Position numbers and translations under genes: made by a program | Part shown: positions 30,693-34,961 of the stretch, piece after piece | Layout: each line of letters starts with the position of its first letter | Position numbering within the stretch: position 1 is the first letter of the stretch | Notes under the pieces: model-generated | The model's input: only the letters and a program-made list of their open reading frames with translations | What the model was told of the DNA's origin: nothing | Database searches by the model: none | Origin: Salibaculum halophilum | GTDB lineage: Bacteria > Pseudomonadota > Alphaproteobacteria > Rhodobacterales > Rhodobacteraceae | Length of the DNA stretch: 34,961 nucleotides | Reading direction: 5' to 3' | Assembly: GCF_002094885.1 (NCBI RefSeq) | Contig: NZ_MSIT01000022.1 | Span: 1 to 34,961 of the forward strand

Positions 30693-31880
30693 ATGGCAAG
30701 CACATCGGCAGAGCAGATGCGCGCCTGGACAGGCCCGGCGCTCTTCAGCTTCGGGTTCCGGCCCTTCTTTCTATTCGGCGCGGCGTGGGCGGTTCTGTCG
30801 ATGCTGATCTGGTTGCCGATGCTGGCGGGCGCAATCACCCTGCCCAGCCGATTCGACCCTGTCTCGTGGCACGCGCATGAATTCCTGTTCGGCTATCTCG
30901 GGGCGGTCCTGGCCGGGTTCCTGCTGACGGCGGTGCCCAACTGGACGGGCCGCCTGCCCATGGTCGGCTGGCGGCTCGCCGCGCTCTTCGCACTCTGGGT
31001 GGCCGGGCGGATCGCGGTGCTGGTCTCGGTGCTGCTGCCTGTCGCCATCGCGCCGGTCATCGACCTGGCGTTTCCGCTGGTGCTGGGCGGGCTGATCCTG
31101 CGCGAGATCATCGCCGGACGGAACTGGCGCAACCTCGTCGTTCTGGCCCTGTTGGTGGTCTTCACCCTGGCCAATGCGCTGTTTCATGCCGAGGCCATGG
31201 CGGGCGGCTATCCGGCGCAGGGGCCGGGCCTGCGGCTTGGCGTGGCGACGGCGGTGATGATGATCGCGGTAATCGGCGGGCGCATCGTGCCGTCCTTCAC
31301 ACGCAACTGGCTGGTCAAGGCCGGCCAGCCCGCGCGCCCCGCGCCGCCGATGCAGCGGTTCGACAAGCTGGTCCTGCTGGTCAGCGTCGCGGTGCTGCTG
31401 GCCTGGGTCCTGTGGCCCGCCGCACCGGCGACCGGGGCGGGGCTGGTCGGCATGGGGCTGCTGCACCTGGCGCGGCAGGCCCGTTGGCAGCCGCACCGGA
31501 CGCTGCGCGCGCCCCTGCTGTTCGTGCTGCATGCCGCCTATCTCTTTGTTCCGGCCGGGGCGCTGGCCATGGGACTGGACCTGGCCGCCGGGCTGGCCGG
31601 CCCCGCCGCGGCGCAGCACCTCTGGATGACCGGGGCCATCGGCGTGATGACGCTGGCGGTGATGACCCGGGCCAGCCTGGGCCACACCGGGCAGGCGCTG
31701 ACCGCGAACCGCGCGACCGTCGCGATCTACCTCTGCGTCTTCGGGGCCGCGATCCTGCGGTTTGCAGCCTCCGCGCACGTTGAGTTCAGCCAGCTGTCCG
31801 GGCTGTTGTGGATCGCCGCCTTCGCGGGGTTCGTTGTCGCCTACGGTCCGGCGCTGCTGCGCCCCAAGCCGGGGGCATGA
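30693..31880 (+). CDS. nnrS: NnrS-family heme-copper membrane protein
   Basis: A 395-aa, roughly 12-helix membrane protein. Family features are SFGFRPFFLFGAAWAVLSM near the N-terminus, WHAHEFLFGYLGAVLAGFLL with conserved histidines, GGRIVPSFTRNWL, and the late AIGVMTLAVMTRASLGHTG. NnrS contains heme and copper and belongs to NO-regulated gene sets, where it relieves nitrosative stress. AGGAGA precedes the ATG at 30693; an ATG at 30687 overlapping the preceding stop is an alternative. Its stop overlaps the nnrU start (ATGA). Confidence 0.95.
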   Translation: MASTSAEQMRAWTGPALFSFGFRPFFLFGAAWAVLSMLIWLPMLAGAITLPSRFDPVSWHAHEFLFGYLGAVLAGFLLTAVPNWTGRLPMVGWRLAALFALWVAGRIAVLVSVLLPVAIAPVIDLAFPLVLGGLILREIIAGRNWRNLVVLALLVVFTLANALFHAEAMAGGYPAQGPGLRLGVATAVMMIAVIGGRIVPSFTRNWLVKAGQPARPAPPMQRFDKLVLLVSVAVLLAWVLWPAAPATGAGLVGMGLLHLARQARWQPHRTLRAPLLFVLHAAYLFVPAGALAMGLDLAAGLAGPAAAQHLWMTGAIGVMTLAVMTRASLGHTGQALTANRATVAIYLCVFGAAILRFAASAHVEFSQLSGLLWIAAFAGFVVAYGPALLRPKPGA

Positions 31881-32551
31881 CCATGGGTTGGGCCGGGTTC
31901 GCTGCGGTCTTCGCGGGCTTTTTCCTGACGCATTCGATCCCCGTGCGTCCGGGCGTCAAGGCGCGTCTGGTCGGCCTGCTCGGCCGGCGCGGCTTCGGCC
32001 TGGCCTATTCGGCGCTGTCGCTGGCGATGCTGGCGCTGCTGATCCGGGCCGCGGGGGCGGCGCCGTATCTGCCGCTCTGGTATCAGGCGGGCTGGCATCG
32101 GCAGGCCGCGCAGGCGGGCATGTTGGCGGTGTGCCTGGCCCTCGCGTTTTCCATCGCGCGGCCCAACCCGTTCTCCTTCGGCGGGGCGCGAAACGACGCA
32201 TTCGACCCGCACAGGGCGGGCATCCTGCGCTGGACCCGGCACCCGATCCTGCTGGCGCTGGCGCTCTGGGCCGGGGTGCACATGTTGGCCAACGGTGATC
32301 TGGCCCATGTGATCCTGTTTGGCGTGCTGGGCGGCTTTGCCATCGCGGGGCAGTGGCTGATCGACCGACGCAAGCGGCGCGACCTCGGCCCGGCGCACTG
32401 GGCGGCGCTGGACTCCGCCCGCCGCGCCGCCCCGCGTCTGCAACCGCCCCTGTCCCGGCGCGGCGCCATCCTGCGGGGGCTGGCGGGCCTGGCAGCATTT
32501 GCGGCCCTGTTACTGGCGCACCCATATGTCATCGGCGTGGCCGTTGTGTGA
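31877..32551 (+). CDS. nnrU: NnrU-family membrane protein
   Basis: A 224-aa NnrU-domain protein related to isoprenylcysteine methyltransferase-like membrane folds: FAAVFAGFFLTHSIPVRPGV, LGRRGFGLAYSALSLAMLAL, then GILRWTRHPILLALALWAGVH, the RHP motif being characteristic, then LFGVLGGFAIAGQWLIDRRK and a final helix. NnrU was identified as needed for NO reduction and nir/nor expression in Rhodobacter; the mechanism is unknown. Its ATG overlaps the nnrS stop. It is the last gene of the nor operon; 60 bp follow before a convergent pseudogene. Confidence 0.93.
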   Translation: MTMGWAGFAAVFAGFFLTHSIPVRPGVKARLVGLLGRRGFGLAYSALSLAMLALLIRAAGAAPYLPLWYQAGWHRQAAQAGMLAVCLALAFSIARPNPFSFGGARNDAFDPHRAGILRWTRHPILLALALWAGVHMLANGDLAHVILFGVLGGFAIAGQWLIDRRKRRDLGPAHWAALDSARRAAPRLQPPLSRRGAILRGLAGLAAFAALLLAHPYVIGVAVV

Positions 32552-32610
32552 CTGGTGTCTCCATCTGTCGGAATGGGCCGCGACGTCTGCGCGCCAGTTG
32601 CGGCAAGATC

Positions 32611-32986
32611 CTAGTCGCGCCTGCTGGCCCCGAGGATCATCCGCAAGCCTCCGACACCACACGGAACGCCGCCGCCGAGCGCGATGCTCAAGCCGACCAT
32701 CGGCGCCTGCACCACCGACAGAGCCGCGCCGCCCCCGGACAGCATCATTCCGATGACGATGACCCCCACCCAGACGCCGGATCGGTCGGGTGTGCGCCGC
32801 TCCGGACTGCCCCTGTTGGCGTTGCACTATGCGCACCACCGCGAAAAACAGCAGCATCACCGCACCGACAAGGATCAGGAGCCCAAGCAGCGGCTGTGCC
32901 GAAGCGAGCGCCGTGCCGGGGGCCATCAGGGCAGGACCCGCCGCAACGAGGGGCATGAGGTCGCCATCGTCGTTTTCCGGCGTCAC
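32611..32986 (-). pseudogene. frameshifted second copy of the 124-aa membrane protein at 5053-5427
   Basis: From GTG 32986 the frame reads VTPENDDGDLMPLVAAGPAL and LLGLLILVGAVMLLFFAVVR, then IVQRQQGQSG, matching the first two helices of the intact copy. After the linker the homology continues in another frame: RSGVWVGVIVIGMMLSGGGA, then APMVGLSIALGGGVPCGVGG and LRMILGASRRD-stop. Start to stop is 376 bases, against 375 for the intact gene, so a single extra base in the linker accounts for the break. Upstream sequence is also partly similar between the copies, indicating duplication of a larger segment. Confidence 0.85.
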
Positions 32987-33077
32987 CGCTCTGTCGAGAC
33001 ACAGGTCCGGCGCGACTTCCAATTCCGGGCAAGTCCCCCGGCCGCGCCCGGCCAGCAGGGCCATGCCGACAGGGTCA

Positions 33078-33206
33078 TCAATGCGTCCCCCGGAGCCGGC
33101 ATGGTGCCGGAAATTGCTCGAGTTCGGGGTTTTCGTCAGGCCGAGCGCCTTTACCGTTCGCGCCAAACACGAGCCCGATTTCATGCTGAAAACCGGCGTG
33201 TCCCAT
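33078..33206 (-). CDS. 42-codon ORF of doubtful status
   Basis: The only reading frame with a good ribosome binding site (GGAGG, five bases before ATG 33206) in the 306-bp space between the membrane-protein pseudogene and recR. The peptide (MGHAGFQHEIGLVFGANGKG and a polar tail with PDENPELEQF) matches no family I know. An in-frame ATG also exists ten codons upstream. It could be a remnant of an older gene. The rest of the gap shows nothing recognisable. Confidence 0.25.
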   Translation of the reverse strand: MGHAGFQHEIGLVFGANGKGARPDENPELEQFPAPCRLRGTH

Positions 33207-33292
33207 GGGGACCTCCAAGCGGCCGAGGCTGTCCATGCCGTCCCCGAGCCACCTCGGGCCGCGACGTCCGTCTCCCGTCGAAACAGGGCCGC

Positions 33293-33886
33293 TCAGAACC
33301 GTTTGCGCGCGTTCAGGGCGGCGGTGATCGTGCCGTCGTCAAGGTAGTCCAGTTCCCCGCCCACGGGCACGCCCTGGGCCAGCGAGGTGACCGAAACCTC
33401 GGCCAGTTCGTCGGCGATGTAATGGGCCGTGGTCTGGCCGTCCACGGTGGCCCCCAGCGCCAGGATCACCTCGGTGACGCCCTCGGCGGCGACCCGGGAT
33501 TTCAGCCGCGGGATGCGGAGGTCCTCGGGGCCGATATCGTCGAGCGCCGACAGCGTGCCGCCCAGCACGTGATAGCGGCCGGTAAAAACGCCCGCGCGTT
33601 CCATCGCCCAGAGGTCGGCCACGTCCTCGACCACGCAGATCTGGCCGGTGGCGCGCTTCTCGGCGGTGCAGATGTCGCAGATGTCCGCGGTGCCGATGTT
33701 GCCGCAGTTGAGGCATTCGCGCGCCGTGCTGCCGACCCGCGCCATGGCCTCGGCCAGCGGAGTCAGGAGGGTCCCGCGCTTCTTGATCAGATACAGCACC
33801 GCGCGCCGGGCGGAACGCGGACCCAGGCCCGGCAGGCGGGCCATCAGCTCGATCAAGTCCTCGATGTCGCCGGTTGGTCTGGTCAA
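33293..33886 (-). CDS. recR: recombination mediator protein RecR
   Basis: RecR, 197 aa, a normal length, acts with RecF/RecO in loading RecA at gaps. Order of features: N-terminal HhH ([23 protein letters not shown]), a C4 zinc finger (C-x2-C-x8-C-x2-[17 protein letters not shown]), and a Toprim domain ([37 protein letters not shown]). The best start is TTG at 33886 with GGGAGA six bases upstream, giving [11 protein letters not shown]; no ATG occurs at the expected place. It follows dnaX and ybaB in the usual order but is separated from ybaB by a REP-like palindrome. Confidence 0.95.
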   Translation of the reverse strand: MTRPTGDIEDLIELMARLPGLGPRSARRAVLYLIKKRGTLLTPLAEAMARVGSTARECLNCGNIGTADICDICTAEKRATGQICVVEDVADLWAMERAGVFTGRYHVLGGTLSALDDIGPEDLRIPRLKSRVAAEGVTEVILALGATVDGQTTAHYIADELAEVSVTSLAQGVPVGGELDYLDDGTITAALNARKRF

Positions 33887-33981
33887 GATGGTCTCCCGCC
33901 GGGTCAATTCGCCGCGCGACTTGCCCCGGAGTGTGCCGCGTGCACTCGCATTCCCCCGCGACACTCTGACTTACTGTTTAC

Positions 33982-34028
33982 GCATGTCCGGGGCGCGCAA
34001 AACCGGTTCCGGGTTTTGCGCGACATGC
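33982..34028. repeat. REP-like palindrome between ybaB and recR
   Basis: GCATGTC at the left and GACATGC at the right enclose GCGCAAAACC...GGTTTTGCGC arms, forming a long imperfect hairpin. It resembles the widespread alphaproteobacterial intergenic palindromes with an AAAACCGGTTC core flanked by CATGTC arms and a following CTCTA. It begins two bases after the ybaB stop and can fold in the transcript, possibly affecting ybaB-recR readthrough. Confidence 0.65.
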
Positions 34029-34029
34029 T

Positions 34030-34374
34030 CTAGAATGGCAGTTTCATGCCGGCGGGCAGGCCCAGTTCCTCCTGGATTTTCTGCATTTCCTCGGCGGCGC
34101 GGTCGCTGGCCTTGGACTGCGCGTCCTTGATGGCGGCCAGAATCAGGTCCTCGACCACCTCCTTGTCGTCGCCGTTGAAGATCGACGGGTCGATGTCCAG
34201 GCCCTTGAGGTCGCCCTTGGCGCTGGCGGTGGCCTTGACCAGCCCGGCGCCGCTTTCGCCGGTGACCATGATCTCGTGCATCTCTTCCTGAAGCTGCTCC
34301 ATCTTCTGCTGCAGCTCCTGGGCGGATTTCATCATCTTGGCCATGTCGCCCATCTGGCCCATTCCCTTGAACAT
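34030..34374 (-). CDS. ybaB: YbaB/EbfC-family nucleoid-associated protein
   Basis: A 114-aa DNA-binding protein: MFKGMGQMGDMAKMMKSAQE start, a long coiled-coil helix (LQQKMEQLQEEMHEIMV), then VKATASAKGDLKGLDIDPSI and KEVVEDLILAAIKDAQSKAS, and a Met/Leu-rich C-terminus. YbaB forms dimers that bind DNA and is conserved between dnaX and recR. The ATG at 34374 follows AGGAGAT and lies 68 bp after the dnaX stop. Confidence 0.95.
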   Translation of the reverse strand: MFKGMGQMGDMAKMMKSAQELQQKMEQLQEEMHEIMVTGESGAGLVKATASAKGDLKGLDIDPSIFNGDDKEVVEDLILAAIKDAQSKASDRAAEEMQKIQEELGLPAGMKLPF

Positions 34375-34442
34375 TCCCGTATCTCCTGTCGACTGCGGTT
34401 TCAGTGCAGATATTGCCCTGGCGTCACGGCCACAAGGCCGGA

Positions 34443-34961
34443 TCAGTCCTCCTCGAAGGGGTCCCATTCCTCGTCCACCTCCGGCAGGGCCTCGATCTCG
34501 GCCTCTTGCTGCAAGGCGTCGGGGCTGCGGACGTCGCTGATGCGTGCCTCGGGAAAGCGCGTCAGAACGGCCCTGACCAGCGGGTGCGCGGCGGCCTGGT
34601 CGCGCAGGCTGGCCGCGTCGGCGTCGCGGGTCTCGGCAATGGTCGCGCCGCCGCCGGCGCCCACGACCGTGACCGCCCAGCGGTTGCCTGTCCAGCTCTG
34701 CAGGCGGGTGCCCAGCGTCGCGGCGAGGTCGCGCGGGGCGTCCTCGGTTGGCTGGAACTCGATCCGGCCGGGCTGGTAGGCAACAAGGCGGACGCAGTTT
34801 TCCACGTCGACCAGCAGTTTCACGTCGCGGTGGCTGCGGATCAGCTCGACGACGTGTTCGAAGGTCGGGTAGCGGGCGAGCGCGGCCTCGGCCGCAACCG
34901 CCCGCTGCGCGCCGCCCGTGCCGGCGGACGGCCCCGAGGGGCCGGTGGCGGGCGGGGCCAC
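34443..34961 (-). CDS. dnaX: DNA polymerase III subunit gamma/tau, C-terminal part (gene continues beyond window)
   Basis: Only the last 172 codons are in the window, so the AAA+ clamp-loader domain is outside. The visible part is the tau C-terminal region: a Pro/Ala/Gly-rich linker, FEHVVELIRSHRDVKLLVDV, VRLVAYQPGRIEFQPTEDAP, LQSWTGNRWAVTVVGAGGGA and an acidic tail EVDEEWDPFEED typical of alphaproteobacterial DnaX. Position directly before ybaB and recR confirms the call. No start codon can be given. Confidence 0.92.
   Translation of the reverse strand: MAPPATGPSGPSAGTGGAQRAVAAEAALARYPTFEHVVELIRSHRDVKLLVDVENCVRLVAYQPGRIEFQPTEDAPRDLAATLGTRLQSWTGNRWAVTVVGAGGGATIAETRDADAASLRDQAAAHPLVRAVLTRFPEARISDVRSPDALQQEAEIEALPEVDEEWDPFEED

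Noticed and set aside
1-34961. Insertion sequences, CRISPR arrays, tRNA or rRNA genes
   Set aside because: No transposase-like frame, regularly spaced repeat, or cloverleaf/rRNA-like sequence was seen on reading the window.

Overview
The window comes from a GC-rich alphaproteobacterium, most likely a Rhodobacteraceae/Roseobacter-type organism. The evidence is a TrcR (DUF1013) cell-cycle regulator, a COQ9-family protein, the ald/Lrp divergent pair, a dnaX-ybaB-recR block and an azurin-nirK-nirV / Crp-Fnr / norCBQD-nnrS-nnrU denitrification locus. I saw no tRNA, rRNA, IS element or CRISPR array.

Left region (about 1-9200) is accessory and visibly decaying. Two TetR regulators each face a minus-strand gene set across a control region with a pair of palindromic operator candidates. 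The genes they face encode small membrane proteins (a 138-aa protein, DUF1772, EamA transporter; and a 159-aa protein, DUF2306-like). Many genes here are damaged: an EamA transporter with a nonsense codon and a frameshift, a DUF2306/EamA scar, one LtrA-like gene with two in-frame stops, a second LtrA-like gene with a frameshift, and DUF1772 and pirin genes whose expected ATG reads ATA and ACG behind good Shine-Dalgarno sequences.

Middle region (about 9500-22000) is intact housekeeping and metabolic sequence: pheT, a LysR regulator, a methyltransferase, ytoQ, yghU, ald with its Lrp-type regulator, exoD, rpsU, a COQ9-family gene, a quinone oxidoreductase, a DUF2189 membrane protein, a secreted RNase T2 and trcR.

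The denitrification locus (22067-32551) encodes reduction of nitrite to NO (NirK, fed by pseudoazurin, with NirV) and NO to N2O (NorCB, with NorQ/NorD maturation factors and NnrS/NnrU). A cysteine-free Crp/Fnr regulator lies between the two arms. An identical 20-bp sequence containing a TTTG-N8-CAAA palindrome occurs in both divergent control regions, azurin/regulator and DUF1858/norC, so the whole locus looks like one NO-responsive regulon. A 58-aa and an 86-aa membrane protein are translationally coupled between norD and nnrS.

Right end (32611-34961): a frameshifted second copy of the 124-aa membrane protein found at 5053-5427, then recR, an alphaproteobacterial REP-like palindrome, ybaB and the 3' end of dnaX.
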